Below are positions 44,950 through 53,268 of a stretch of 64,000 nt of DNA, one piece after another. Below the pieces are notes generated by a model, which did no database searches, was not told where the DNA came from, and saw nothing but the letters and a program-made list of their open reading frames with translations. The DNA is from Pseudomonadota bacterium. GTDB lineage: Bacteria > Pseudomonadota > Alphaproteobacteria > Reyranellales > Reyranellaceae. The stretch is taken from positions 20,659-84,658 of the forward strand of contig JAFEFF010000175.1 of assembly GCA_018240745.1 (NCBI GenBank), given 5' to 3'. Position numbers and translations under genes: made by a program. The number at the start of each line of letters is the position of its first letter. Position 1 is the stretch's first letter.

Positions 44950-45108
44950 AGACTACCGCGCCTTCCGTTCCACCGGCACCACCGTCCGATGCGAGTTCGA
45001 CGAAGAGCCCTCCCAAGCGTGTCGGAGGTCAGGGTAGAGAGGCGGAAGCGAGGGCGTCGAGGCTCGCCCCTGCTGGCTGGCGTTCGCTGCGACGGCGCCG
45101 AGGGCCGG

Positions 45109-48100
45109 TCAGCGGCCGTCGCCGACCAGGGAGTAGGGCGCCCAGAACAGCGGATGGGCGTAGGTGAACACCGTCTGGCCGTGAGCGTCGGCGAAGCCCT
45201 TGCCGTCGATCAGCGCGACCATCGCCTGTCGTAGCGCCTCGGCGCGCGACAGGCCAGGATCGGCGGTCTGGCGGCGGAACAGATCGGTGACGAGATCGCG
45301 CGCCGATCGCGAATGCACGGACCAATTGGTCGCCAGCACCGCGCGCGTGCCGGCATAGAAGAACGCCCGGCCGAGGCCCGAGGCCGGTTCGGCGTTGGTG
45401 CTGGTGCCGGCGGCGGTATTGCAAGCCGACAGCACCACCCAGTCGGCATCGAGCTTGAGCGCCAGTATCTCGTCCATGGTCAGCAGCCCGTCGCCTGGCA
45501 CCCGGGCCACCTCGGGTGCGGTCAGCGCGAGCGCCGGCTGGCTGAGGCCGTCGAGCTCGCCCGGCATCAGCCCGTGCGTGGCGAACACCACGACGCGGTA
45601 GCGCGCGAGGTCGGCGGCTTTGACCGCGTCTTCGTTGGCCGCCTTGCCGAGGTGAAGCGCCCGGTGCGCATCGACCCGCAGCGCCGCCGCGATCGCCCGA
45701 AGCTCGGCAGCCGTATCGGCGAGCCTGGGCAGCGAGGCGAGCGTCACCGCGTCGTCCGCAGGCGGCGCGGACCGGCGCGCCAATGGCACCCCGCGCGTGG
45801 CGTTCGCTTCGCTGCCCGCTGCGTCGCCGGCCGCGGCCTGCTCGGCATTGAAGAAGGGATCGCCGAAGCCGATCAACCACTCGCGCGCGCGGCTGGCGGG
45901 CGGCAGCCGCCGCAGTGCCTGCAATGCCGCCGAGGAGGGCACGAGGCTGACCGCATGACTGCGCGCCAGCCATTGCACCTTGCGGTAGCCGGCAAAGCGC
46001 GGCGGCGATTCGGCGTCGAGTTCGGCCGGCGCCACCGGCAACAGGCCGAGCGGCAGCAGTCCCAGCGAGCCGTTGGTCGAGACGATCAGGCTCTTGGCGT
46101 CGCGCCACGCCGCCTCGACCGGCTGCAGCAGGGTCTTGTAGAGAGCGTGCGCGGCGGCGAGGTCGAAGGCCGGGATCTCCTCGATCGTCGCCGCGTCCGG
46201 CTGCAGCGCCTGGCGAAGATGCGCCACCGCCTTCTCGATCTCGGCGGCATTCGCGTCGACTGCCGCCATCGTCACCGGCCCGTCCTTGCGCAGCACCCAG
46301 ACATAGCTCTTGTCCTGGCCGAGATGGATCGAGACGTACGCCTCGTCGGGCGCGAGCAACGGCCGCAGCTCGCGCAAGCCGGGTGGGCGCGGCGCGGCAA
46401 GCGCGCCGTAGTCGGGATATTTCTCGCGCACCTCGCGGCGGAGCGCATCGCGCTCGCCGCGCAGCTGCGTGACCGCCGCGCGCCGCGCCTCGACCGCCTG
46501 TGGGTCGCGCTCCTGCGAGGGCTGGCTGAGCAGGCCGTTGAGGCTCGCGAGCGCCACGCCGACGCGCCGCTCGGCGTCCTGCTCGCGCCGGGCGAGGTTC
46601 GCGAGCGCCGGATCGCGCGCCGCTGCGCGCACCGCCGAGGCGGTCAGCGCCTTCTGCACCGCCCGGCCGCGGATCGCCTCGGCGAGCCGCAGGCTGTCCG
46701 ACGCGGCATCGCCGCCGCCCTGGCGCACCAGCAGGCCGATATAGGCCTCGATCACGGTCTGGACGCGATGCTCGCGCGTCGCCGCAAGCGTCGCGTCGTC
46801 GGCGTCGGTCTGCACGTCGCGCAGGCTGGCGATCAGCGGCTCCGCGACCTCGCGCAGCTCCGGCTCGGCCTCGGCCGCGCGGTCGCTCTTCAACAGGCCA
46901 ACCGCGCGCATGCCGCGTGCCAGCGCGAGATCGGGATGGTCGGCGGCAAAGCCGCGCGCCCGCTCGCGCGCGATCATGCGGTCGGCCACTGCGATGCCGT
47001 CCGCGACGCGGCCGGTCTGGTAGAGCGTGGCGACGCGCGTCAGCCGTAGTTCGTCGTCCTTGCGGTCCTGCGGCCATGCCTTGAGCGTCTCGTCGAGCTC
47101 GCCATAGATCGCCGACGCCTCCTGCCACTTGTTCTGCAGCGCCAGCACGCCCGCGAGCTGGTTGAGTGTGATTACCGTCCATTCCGCGTCCGGCGCCGCG
47201 CCGACGCCGCGATAGATCTCGAGCACGCTGCGAATGATGCCCTCGGCCTCGGCGAGCCTCGCCTCGTCGACCAGGGTCATCGCGAAGTAAAGCGCAATGC
47301 GCGCGCTGTTGAGGTTGTACTTGCCGCCGATCCTCAGCCAGTTGGTGACCGCGCGGCGGCCTTCGACCTCGCCGTCGGCGACGCGGCCGTCGAGCACCAG
47401 CGCGCGGCCGGCGCGCGCCACCATGAAGTCGGCCGCCTGCTCGAGCACCGGCCGCGCCGGCATTCCCGGGGTTTGCGTGTACTGGGTGAGGGCGGCGCGA
47501 AAGCGCTCCTCGGTCGCCAGGTAGCCTTTCGCGGCGTCCGCGTAGTTGCCCTGCGCCTCGGCGAGTGCGGCGTCGCCGAACGCCACCTGCGCCTCGGCGA
47601 CGCTGCGCAAGGGGCTGGCCGGCCACTCCGGTTGCTGCTCGGCCTTCGCCAGCAGCTCGTGGTTCTGCCGCACGATCGATTCGGCGGCGCCGATGTCGCC
47701 CGACTGGATGTCGTTGATCACCATCCAGCGATTGACGTTGATGCGCTGCACCAGGGCCTGAACGCTGCCGCGCTTGCCGCCGACCTCGGATGCCTTCTGG
47801 AATGCCGCGTTCGACTGCCGCCGCTCGCCCAGCCAGCCCTGCAGCTGGCCGAGCTGCACATAGGCCTGTCGCAGCAACGGCTCGGCCGATTCCTGGCGCG
47901 CGAGCTCGATCGCCGTCGTGGTGTCGGCGATGGCGTCGGTGATGCGGCCGAGCTCAGCGCGCGCCTGCGAGCGCTGGAAATGGCGGCGCGCCCGCTCGAC
48001 CGGCGGGGCGCTCTCCGGGATCGGCGCCGCCGCGGCCTGGGCGAGCCGGGCCTGCCGGGCGCTGTCCGGTTTCTCGCGGTCGAGCAGCGTCTGCACCTCG

Positions 48101-48189
48101 CCGACCTTCGCCGGTGCTGCAGATGCGGCGGCGTTGAATGTCAGGTGGCAGACATAGGCCAGAGCGACTGCAAACCCGCGCAAACTCAC
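45109..48189 (-). CDS. exported TPR-CHAT protease
   Basis: A 1026-residue protein starting at a GTG at 48189, preceded by GAGGG. The N-terminus has a signal-peptide-like stretch (GFAVALAYVCHLTFNAAASA) and cleavage near residue 24, so the protein is probably exported. Residues 60-480 are made of helix-turn-helix repeats of TPR type (for example AQVAFGDAALAEAQGNYADA, ALYFAMTLVDEARLAEAEGI). Residues 690-1020 form a CHAT caspase-like domain with the dyad H872 (VVFATHGLM) and C923 (VVLSACNTAAG) and the usual C-terminal GLGRAFFYAGTRAVLATNW. It should cleave a protein target, perhaps in response to a bound partner. It is divergent from the alpha/beta hydrolase gene with 80 bp between starts. Confidence 0.85.
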   Translation of the reverse strand: MSLRGFAVALAYVCHLTFNAAASAAPAKVGEVQTLLDREKPDSARQARLAQAAAAPIPESAPPVERARRHFQRSQARAELGRITDAIADTTTAIELARQESAEPLLRQAYVQLGQLQGWLGERRQSNAAFQKASEVGGKRGSVQALVQRINVNRWMVINDIQSGDIGAAESIVRQNHELLAKAEQQPEWPASPLRSVAEAQVAFGDAALAEAQGNYADAAKGYLATEERFRAALTQYTQTPGMPARPVLEQAADFMVARAGRALVLDGRVADGEVEGRRAVTNWLRIGGKYNLNSARIALYFAMTLVDEARLAEAEGIIRSVLEIYRGVGAAPDAEWTVITLNQLAGVLALQNKWQEASAIYGELDETLKAWPQDRKDDELRLTRVATLYQTGRVADGIAVADRMIARERARGFAADHPDLALARGMRAVGLLKSDRAAEAEPELREVAEPLIASLRDVQTDADDATLAATREHRVQTVIEAYIGLLVRQGGGDAASDSLRLAEAIRGRAVQKALTASAVRAAARDPALANLARREQDAERRVGVALASLNGLLSQPSQERDPQAVEARRAAVTQLRGERDALRREVREKYPDYGALAAPRPPGLRELRPLLAPDEAYVSIHLGQDKSYVWVLRKDGPVTMAAVDANAAEIEKAVAHLRQALQPDAATIEEIPAFDLAAAHALYKTLLQPVEAAWRDAKSLIVSTNGSLGLLPLGLLPVAPAELDAESPPRFAGYRKVQWLARSHAVSLVPSSAALQALRRLPPASRAREWLIGFGDPFFNAEQAAAGDAAGSEANATRGVPLARRSAPPADDAVTLASLPRLADTAAELRAIAAALRVDAHRALHLGKAANEDAVKAADLARYRVVVFATHGLMPGELDGLSQPALALTAPEVARVPGDGLLTMDEILALKLDADWVVLSACNTAAGTSTNAEPASGLGRAFFYAGTRAVLATNWSVHSRSARDLVTDLFRRQTADPGLSRAEALRQAMVALIDGKGFADAHGQTVFTYAHPLFWAPYSLVGDGR

Positions 48190-48269
48190 CGCTGCCCTCG
48201 GTGGGATATTGATGCTCGCGCGGCATCCTGTATTTAATTCCGTCCCTGAGCAATGGGGTGGGGCGGCTG

Positions 48270-49025
48270 ATGCGTTGGTGGTCGAGGTGGTTGGCGGCGT
48301 TGTGTGGCGTGCTGCTCGTCCTGCCGGCGTCGGCAGCGGAGCTGACGGGCTGGGGCGTCGTGGTGCTGCACGGCAAGTGGGCGCCGGCGCAAGGCGGCGG
48401 ATCGAAGGGAGTCGCCGCGACGGCGAAAGCGCTGCGCGAGGCCGGCGCCGTGGTCAGCCGGCCGTCGATGCCGTGGGCCGAGGGCGACACCTACGTTCCC
48501 TATGAGCAGTGCATCGACATGGTGGCGCAGGAAGTCGCCGGCCTGCGCGCCAAGGGCGTGCGCAAGGTCGCGGTGGTCGGCGCCAGCATCGGCGGCAACG
48601 TCGCGATGGGCTACGCCGCGACACGCCGCGGCATCGACGCGGTGGTGGTGATCGCGCCCGGCCATTTCCCGCAGCGCTTCATCAGCCAGACCGGCAACGA
48701 CCTCGCGCGCGCCCGCGCCGCGATCGCCGCCGGACGAGGCGGCGAGGTCGGCAGCTACATCGACAACAACCAGGGCACGACGCGCCAGGTCCACGCCACT
48801 GCGGCGGGCTACCTGAGCTTTTTCGATCCCGACGGGCCCGCCAACTTCGCGCGCTACACCGGCGCCGGCGGCATCCCGCAGCTCTGGATCATCGGCAACG
48901 GCGATTCGATCGCCCAGGGCGCGGCGCAGACCTCGGGCGGCAGCATCGTCACCCTCAATGCCACGCACAGCGAGCTGCCCGCAGTCGCGGCGCGCGACGT
49001 CGTGGCCTGGCTCAAGACCAAGTAG
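48270..49025 (+). CDS. exported alpha/beta hydrolase-like protein
   Basis: A 251-residue protein; the ATG at 48270 gives signal peptide MRWWSRWLAALCGVLLVLPA (cleavage near AELTG). A GTG at 48258 adds four residues and is an alternative. The nucleophile motif is VGASIGGNVAMG (S in GASIGG), the strand before it is KVAVVGAS and a late histidine lies in NATHSELPA; the acid is probably D in GNGDSIAQ. The protein is therefore an exported serine hydrolase of the alpha/beta fold, substrate unknown. It precedes two more exported or membrane proteins in the same direction. Confidence 0.7.
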   Translation: MRWWSRWLAALCGVLLVLPASAAELTGWGVVVLHGKWAPAQGGGSKGVAATAKALREAGAVVSRPSMPWAEGDTYVPYEQCIDMVAQEVAGLRAKGVRKVAVVGASIGGNVAMGYAATRRGIDAVVVIAPGHFPQRFISQTGNDLARARAAIAAGRGGEVGSYIDNNQGTTRQVHATAAGYLSFFDPDGPANFARYTGAGGIPQLWIIGNGDSIAQGAAQTSGGSIVTLNATHSELPAVAARDVVAWLKTK

Positions 49026-49041
49026 CAACGCAGGAGGAATC

Positions 49042-49494
49042 GTGCAGCATCGCATCGTTATCGGTCTCAGCAGTCTGCTCATCCTGGCCGCCAGCAATGC
49101 GGTGGCCGACGCCGAGACGCTGATCACCGCCCAGGAGGCGGCCCTGCCGGCGGCGGCCGACACGGCGCTGGCGACGCGCGGCGTGACGCGCGGGCCCAAG
49201 ATCGAGCTCGCCTCGCCGGCGGCGCAGGGCGGCACCGTCAAGTCGCCGGTCGACCTCAAGCTCAAGTTCCAGAGCTTCGGCGGCACCGCGGTCGATCCCG
49301 ACAGCGTCAAGGTGACCTATCTCAAGCAGCCGGCGGTCGACCTCACGCCGCGGCTCAGGAAGTACATCAAGCCCGGCGGCATCGAGATGCCGTCGGCCGA
49401 ACTGCCGCCCGGCCAGCACGAGCTGCGCGTGAGCGTGAAGGATTCCGACGGCCGCACCGGCACCACTCCCCTCAAGCTGGTGGTCGGCCCGTAG
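49042..49494 (+). CDS. small exported protein with Ig-like domain
   Basis: A 150-residue protein starting at a GTG at 49042, supported by CAGGAGGAATC just upstream. A signal peptide (VQHRIVIGLSSLLILAASNA) precedes a mature domain with seven or so beta strands: KIELASPAAQGGTVKSPVDL, VKVTYLKQPAVDLTPRL and HELRVSVKDSDGRTGTTPL. The closing stretch looks like an Ig/FnIII-type strand pair. Family unknown. It lies 16 bp after the hydrolase gene and 14 bp before the zinc-ribbon membrane protein, so the three are probably cotranscribed. Confidence 0.6.
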   Translation: MQHRIVIGLSSLLILAASNAVADAETLITAQEAALPAAADTALATRGVTRGPKIELASPAAQGGTVKSPVDLKLKFQSFGGTAVDPDSVKVTYLKQPAVDLTPRLRKYIKPGGIEMPSAELPPGQHELRVSVKDSDGRTGTTPLKLVVGP

Positions 49495-49508
49495 GCCGAG
49501 CCCGCGAG

Positions 49509-50288
49509 GTGAACTGCCCGTTCTGCTGCGAGCCGGTCGCCGACGCCGCCACGGTCTGCAAGACCTGCCGGCGCGACATCAGCGTGCCGCGACCGCTGAT
49601 GGAGGCGAACCGCAAGCTCGACGAGCGGGTGCGCGCGCTCGAGGCGGAGCTCGCCGAGCTGCGCACGGCGGCGGCCGCGGCCGCGCCGGTCGAACGGGCA
49701 CCGGTCGAGCGGCCGCCGCTCGGGCCGGCGGGCGCGGTGCTGCGCTTTCTCGTCCTGCCGATCCTGCTGATCCTGCTCGCGCACTACCTGCTGGTGATCA
49801 AGTTCGACGCCCGCCTGGTCTGGCTGAGGGCCGCGTCGATCGTGCTGCCGGCGCTGTTCGGCTACTGGCTCGAGGTGTCGCGTGGCCCGCGCTGGTACGT
49901 CGTCGTGGCGGCCGGCGTCGCGACCGCGCTGGCCTCCGTGTTCGGCATGTCGGCCGTGGTCTCGCTGGTCGACGGCGATCCGCTGCTGCCGGGCAGCGCC
50001 GTGGTGTGGCGCGAGACGCTGGAATACGCCGCCAGCATCGCGCTCGCCTACATGCTGGGCACGCTGATCGCCAACACCTTCCACCCCGCGCTCGCGGTCC
50101 GGCTGCGCGCGCGCAATCCGCTGGTCCGGCTCGCCGCGCTGCTGGCGGTGCCGGACAAGGACGGCAAGGCCAAGGCCGGCGGCACGCTCGAGCAGCGCAT
50201 CGAGCGGCTGGTCAAGCTGATGAACCTCGGCATCTCGGCGGCGACGGCGGCGGGTGCGATCTATGCGGGGTTCAAGGGCATACTGTGA
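49509..50288 (+). CDS. zinc-ribbon membrane protein of unknown function
   Basis: A 259-residue protein with a GTG start at 49509. The N-terminal zinc ribbon has C3, C6 and C17, C20 (CPFC, CKTC), followed by a short coiled coil (RKLDERVRALEAELAELRT, about 34-52). Hydrophobic segments at about 75-95, 105-120, 130-150, 175-195 and 230-250 place the rest in the membrane. The ribbon would face the cytoplasm. No function is known for this architecture; small zinc-ribbon membrane proteins often act as adaptors. Confidence 0.6.
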   Translation: MNCPFCCEPVADAATVCKTCRRDISVPRPLMEANRKLDERVRALEAELAELRTAAAAAAPVERAPVERPPLGPAGAVLRFLVLPILLILLAHYLLVIKFDARLVWLRAASIVLPALFGYWLEVSRGPRWYVVVAAGVATALASVFGMSAVVSLVDGDPLLPGSAVVWRETLEYAASIALAYMLGTLIANTFHPALAVRLRARNPLVRLAALLAVPDKDGKAKAGGTLEQRIERLVKLMNLGISAATAAGAIYAGFKGIL

Positions 50289-50325
50289 GGCGCGAGACCG
50301 GCGCGGCGTGTATGAGGGGAGTGCG

Positions 50326-50769
50326 ATGAGTATCTCTTCCAGCGAAGCTGAAACCTTGCGTGACGTAGCAGCGACCATGATCCCGGCGCACGAGGCGTTC
50401 GGCCTGCCCGCCGCCTCCGACTCCGCCATCCTGGCCGACATCGTCCGCTCGATCGGCCGCGACCTGCCGCTGATCCGCACCGCCCTGGCCGAGATCGACA
50501 AGCGCGCGGGCGGGGCCTTCGCCGCGCTCGACCGCGAGCGGCGCGAGGCGCTGATCAACAACTGGTACGCCGCGGGCGGCGCGCCGGCGAGGGCGCTCGG
50601 GCGGGTCGTGCTCTCCGCCTACTACCGCGACGACCGCGTCCTACGGGCGTTGGGGCAGGAGGCACGCGCGCCGTTCCCCCAGGGGCATGTGGTGGAACAG
50701 GGGGATTGGGGGTTGCTCGATCCGGTGAAGCGACGGAAGCCGTTCTGGCGGGATGATCGGGGCCGGTAG
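50326..50769 (+). CDS. gluconate 2-dehydrogenase subunit 3-like protein
   Basis: A 147-residue protein from the ATG at 50326, preceded by GAGGGGAGTGCG. It resembles the small subunit of membrane-bound flavoprotein dehydrogenases: LRDVAATMIPAHEAFGLPAA near the start, SYYRDDRVLRALGQEARAPFP-like features near residue 110 and a terminal DPVKRRKPFWR. Such subunits usually stabilise and export a GMC-type partner; the GMC oxidoreductase at 51373 is the obvious candidate, although a repeat B copy and 470 bp separate the genes. There is no clear twin-arginine signal. Confidence 0.65.
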   Translation: MSISSSEAETLRDVAATMIPAHEAFGLPAASDSAILADIVRSIGRDLPLIRTALAEIDKRAGGAFAALDRERREALINNWYAAGGAPARALGRVVLSAYYRDDRVLRALGQEARAPFPQGHVVEQGDWGLLDPVKRRKPFWRDDRGR

Positions 50770-50806
50770 TCCGGACCCCGGCAGGGGGAAAGGGCACCTT
50801 ATTGCG

Positions 50807-50900
50807 CCGTCGTCTCGACCGGAGCGCGAAGCGCGGAGTGGAGAGACCTTCTGTCTATGATAAGTGGCTTGTCGTTGAGAAAAGGTCTCTCCGCGCGGCT
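50807..50900. repeat. repeat family B, truncated copy
   Basis: The left arm CCGTCGTCTCGACCGGAG (50807-50824) and the inner GGAGAGACC / GGTCTCTCC pair are present, but the outer right arm is missing; the sequence after about 50900 is unrelated. It lies between the two presumed dehydrogenase subunit genes. Confidence 0.8.
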
Positions 50901-51372
50901 GAGGAGCGCGATCAACGCCCCGGCGATCGCGGAGGTGGCGTGTACGCTTCCGTGCGCTGACGGCCGAAAGGCCTGTGGATAACAGGGGCGCGAAAGAGGG
51001 CCAGTTGGGCATTGGCCCCGGGGTTCGGGCGGCGATTCCTTCGGGAATCGCGGAGGCCATTGCCCAGAATAGGTGTTCGCCGCGGACCCGCGCTAGACTC
51101 CGGCGATGATGCGCCAAGCCTGTCTTCGTCCGCCGCCTGCCGGGCGGAAGCGTGTTTTTCACCGGGGCCGGGATCGGTGAATTCGTGGACTCCGGGCCGG
51201 AAATGCCGATGCCATCGGCATCCAAGCGGTCCACTCGGGTGTGGACTCCCGTGGACTCCGTCAGCCGCTTGGGTTGGGTTCGCGGCATTTCCGGCATTTC
51301 CGCCATTTCCGCCACCCGCCTTCCCCCGCAGACGGGGGAAGGCATGAGTTTGAGCGTGAGGAGTAACCGGCC
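50901..51372. other. gene-free region upstream of the GMC oxidoreductase
   Basis: No plausible gene in about 470 bp. It contains tandem short motifs (GGCATTTCC, GCCATTTCC repeated at about 51292-51312), several TGGACTCC copies (51186-51262) and a hairpin GCCTTCCCCCG / CGGGGGAAGGC at 51318-51342, which looks like a diverged repeat A core. A GAGGAGTAA purine run just before 51373 would be the ribosome-binding site of the GMC gene. It may carry promoter and remnant repeats; nothing else is visible. Confidence 0.5.
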
Positions 51373-52986
51373 ATGACCACGTCGCACGACAAGGTCGACG
51401 TCCTGATCGTCGGCTCGGGCGCATCGGGGGCGGCGGTGGCGTGGAGCCTGGCCGACACGCGCATGCGCATCCTCTGCCTGGAGCAGGGCGACTGGGTGCG
51501 CTCGACCGACTTCCCGGCCAACGGCCGCGACTGGGAGGCGCGGCGCGCCGGCGGCGACTGGGACATCCGCCCCAACATCCGCGGCCGGGCGACCGACTAT
51601 CCGGTCAACGACGACAACTCGATCATGAAGGTCGCCAACTTCAACGGCGTCGGCGGCGGCACGGTGATCTACACCGCCCACTGGCCGCGCCTGCACCCGT
51701 CCGACTTCCGGGTTCGCTCGCTCGACGGCGTCGCCGACGACTGGCCGATCGACTACTGGACGCTGGAGCGCTTCTACGAGGAGAACGACCGGATGATGGG
51801 CTCGTCCGGCCTCGAAGGCGATCCGGGCGTGCCGCCGCGCCACCCGCCGATGCCGCCGATCCCGCTCGGCAAGACCGGCGCGGCCTACGCGCGGGCGATG
51901 AACAGGCTCGGCTGGCACTGGTGGCCCAGCGACACCTCGATCGCCACCCAGCCCTACGAGGGCCGCGCCCAGTGCATCAACATGAACCACTGCACGCCCG
52001 GCTGCGCCCAGGGGGCCAAGGCGAGCACCGACATCACCTACTGGCCGCTGGCGCTGCGGATGGGCGTCGAGCTGCGCACGCGCGCCCGGGTCCGCGAGAT
52101 CACGCTCGATGCGGGCAGCGGCATGGTGTCGGGCGCAATCTACTACGACGCCGACGGGCAGGAGCATTTCCAGCCGGCCGAGCTGGTGATCATGGCCTGC
52201 AACGGCGTCGGCACGCCGCGGCTGCTGCTGAACTCGGTGTCCGGCAGGTTCCCGAACGGGCTCGCCAACTCGTCCGGGCTGGTCGGCCGGAACCTGATGC
52301 TGCATCCCTGGCCGGTCGTCTCGGGCACGGTCGAGGAGACGCTCGACGGCGGGCGCGGGCCGATCACCTCGCTGTGGAGCAAGCAGTTCTACGAGACCGA
52401 CACCAGCCGCGGCTTCGTGCGCGGCTACACGCTGCAGTTCAATCGCGGCACCGGCCCGGTCAACACGGCGCTGCAGGCGGTCGCGGCCGGGCAGTTGCCG
52501 TGGGGCCGCGACCATCATCGCGCCTATCGCGAGCTGCTCGACCACCGGGTCGGCATCGGCGTCGCCTGCGACGACCTGCCGGAGGAGCACAACCGCGTCA
52601 CGCTCGATCCGGTGCTGAAGGACGGCAACGGCATCCCGGCGCCCCGGATCGACTACACGATCGGCGACAACACGCAGCGCATGATGGAGCACGGCATCGC
52701 CCGCGCCGAGGAGATCCTCGAAGCCTGCGGCGCCACCCGCATCTTCTGCTCGCGCGAGGTGCTGAACTATCCCGGCCATCTGCTCGGGACGGCGCGCATG
52801 GGCCGCGACCCCGAGCGCTCGGTGGTCAACGAGTGGGGCAGGAGCCACGACGTCAGGAACCTGTTCATCGTCGACGGCAGCGTGTTCGTGACCGGCGGCG
52901 GCGTGAACCCGACCTCGAGCATCCAGGCCATCGCGCTCTACATCGCCGACCAGATGAAGCGACGGTTGGCGACGCTGTTTGATTGA
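51373..52986 (+). CDS. GMC family flavoprotein oxidoreductase
   Basis: A 537-residue FAD enzyme. The dinucleotide fold is VDVLIVGSGASGAAVAWSLA at the start, GVGGGTVIYTAHWPR follows, and the C-terminal GHLLGTARMG, GGGVNPTSSIQAIALYI hold the catalytic histidine and asparagine positions of the family. It should oxidise an alcohol or sugar, passing electrons to a partner such as the subunit 3-like protein. AGCGTGAGGAGTAACC precedes the ATG. A repeat B copy immediately after the stop, with long T-rich arms, may terminate transcription. Confidence 0.88.
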   Translation: MTTSHDKVDVLIVGSGASGAAVAWSLADTRMRILCLEQGDWVRSTDFPANGRDWEARRAGGDWDIRPNIRGRATDYPVNDDNSIMKVANFNGVGGGTVIYTAHWPRLHPSDFRVRSLDGVADDWPIDYWTLERFYEENDRMMGSSGLEGDPGVPPRHPPMPPIPLGKTGAAYARAMNRLGWHWWPSDTSIATQPYEGRAQCINMNHCTPGCAQGAKASTDITYWPLALRMGVELRTRARVREITLDAGSGMVSGAIYYDADGQEHFQPAELVIMACNGVGTPRLLLNSVSGRFPNGLANSSGLVGRNLMLHPWPVVSGTVEETLDGGRGPITSLWSKQFYETDTSRGFVRGYTLQFNRGTGPVNTALQAVAAGQLPWGRDHHRAYRELLDHRVGIGVACDDLPEEHNRVTLDPVLKDGNGIPAPRIDYTIGDNTQRMMEHGIARAEEILEACGATRIFCSREVLNYPGHLLGTARMGRDPERSVVNEWGRSHDVRNLFIVDGSVFVTGGGVNPTSSIQAIALYIADQMKRRLATLFD

Positions 52987-52992
52987 TGCACT

Positions 52993-53113
52993 CCGTCGTC
53001 CCGACCGGAGCGAAGCGGAGCGGAGGGACCTTTTTTCTATCACTTGCCGCAAGTGGTAGAAAAAAGGTCCCTCCACTGCGCCTCGCTGCGCTCGGCTCCG
53101 GTCGGGACGACGG
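52993..53113. repeat. repeat family B, complete copy
   Basis: Outer arms CCGTCGTCCCGACCGGAG (52993-53010) and its complement (53096-53113). The inner hairpin is the longest of the four copies: about 27 bp of near-perfect stem through GGAGGGACCTTTTTTCTA and TAGAAAAAAGGTCCCTCC around CACTTGCCGCAAGTG. It begins 6 bp after the GMC stop and ends 4 bp before the transporter remnant. Confidence 0.85.
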
Positions 53114-53117
53114 GGGC

Positions 53118-53207
53118 CTAAGGCACCAACCCCGCGTCCTTGTAGTAGGCGAGCACACCCGGGTGCAGCTCGTCGAACAAATTCACCAGCACCTGCCGTC
53201 GATGCAT
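53118..53207 (-). pseudogene. remnant of a TAXI-type TRAP transporter solute-binding protein (C-terminus only)
   Basis: The last 29 codons before a TAG at 53118-53120 read VNLFDELHPGVLAYYKDAG followed by LVP. The E-L-H-P-G-x-x-x-Y-Y-K pattern is the conserved C-terminus of TAXI-family TRAP binding proteins, which are about 320 residues long. Upstream of 53207 the homology stops and no transporter partners are present, so the gene has been lost except for its end. It is bounded on one side by a repeat B element. The call depends on a short match, so it is uncertain. Confidence 0.45.
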
Positions 53208-53268
53208 GATTCTGCCCAACACCAATGATCCCGCACCGTCCTGCGCGGCGACTCACCAAAGATGCAAA

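Noticed and set aside
45313..47049. A 578-codon plus-strand frame opposite the CHAT protease
   Set aside because: No domain, His/Arg/Gly-rich, antisense to a well-defined CHAT domain.
50641..53259. An 872-codon minus-strand frame opposite the GMC oxidoreductase
   Set aside because: It is antisense to the conserved GMC enzyme and has the composition of shadow frames in GC-rich DNA. The TAXI remnant at 53118-53207 is in a different frame.
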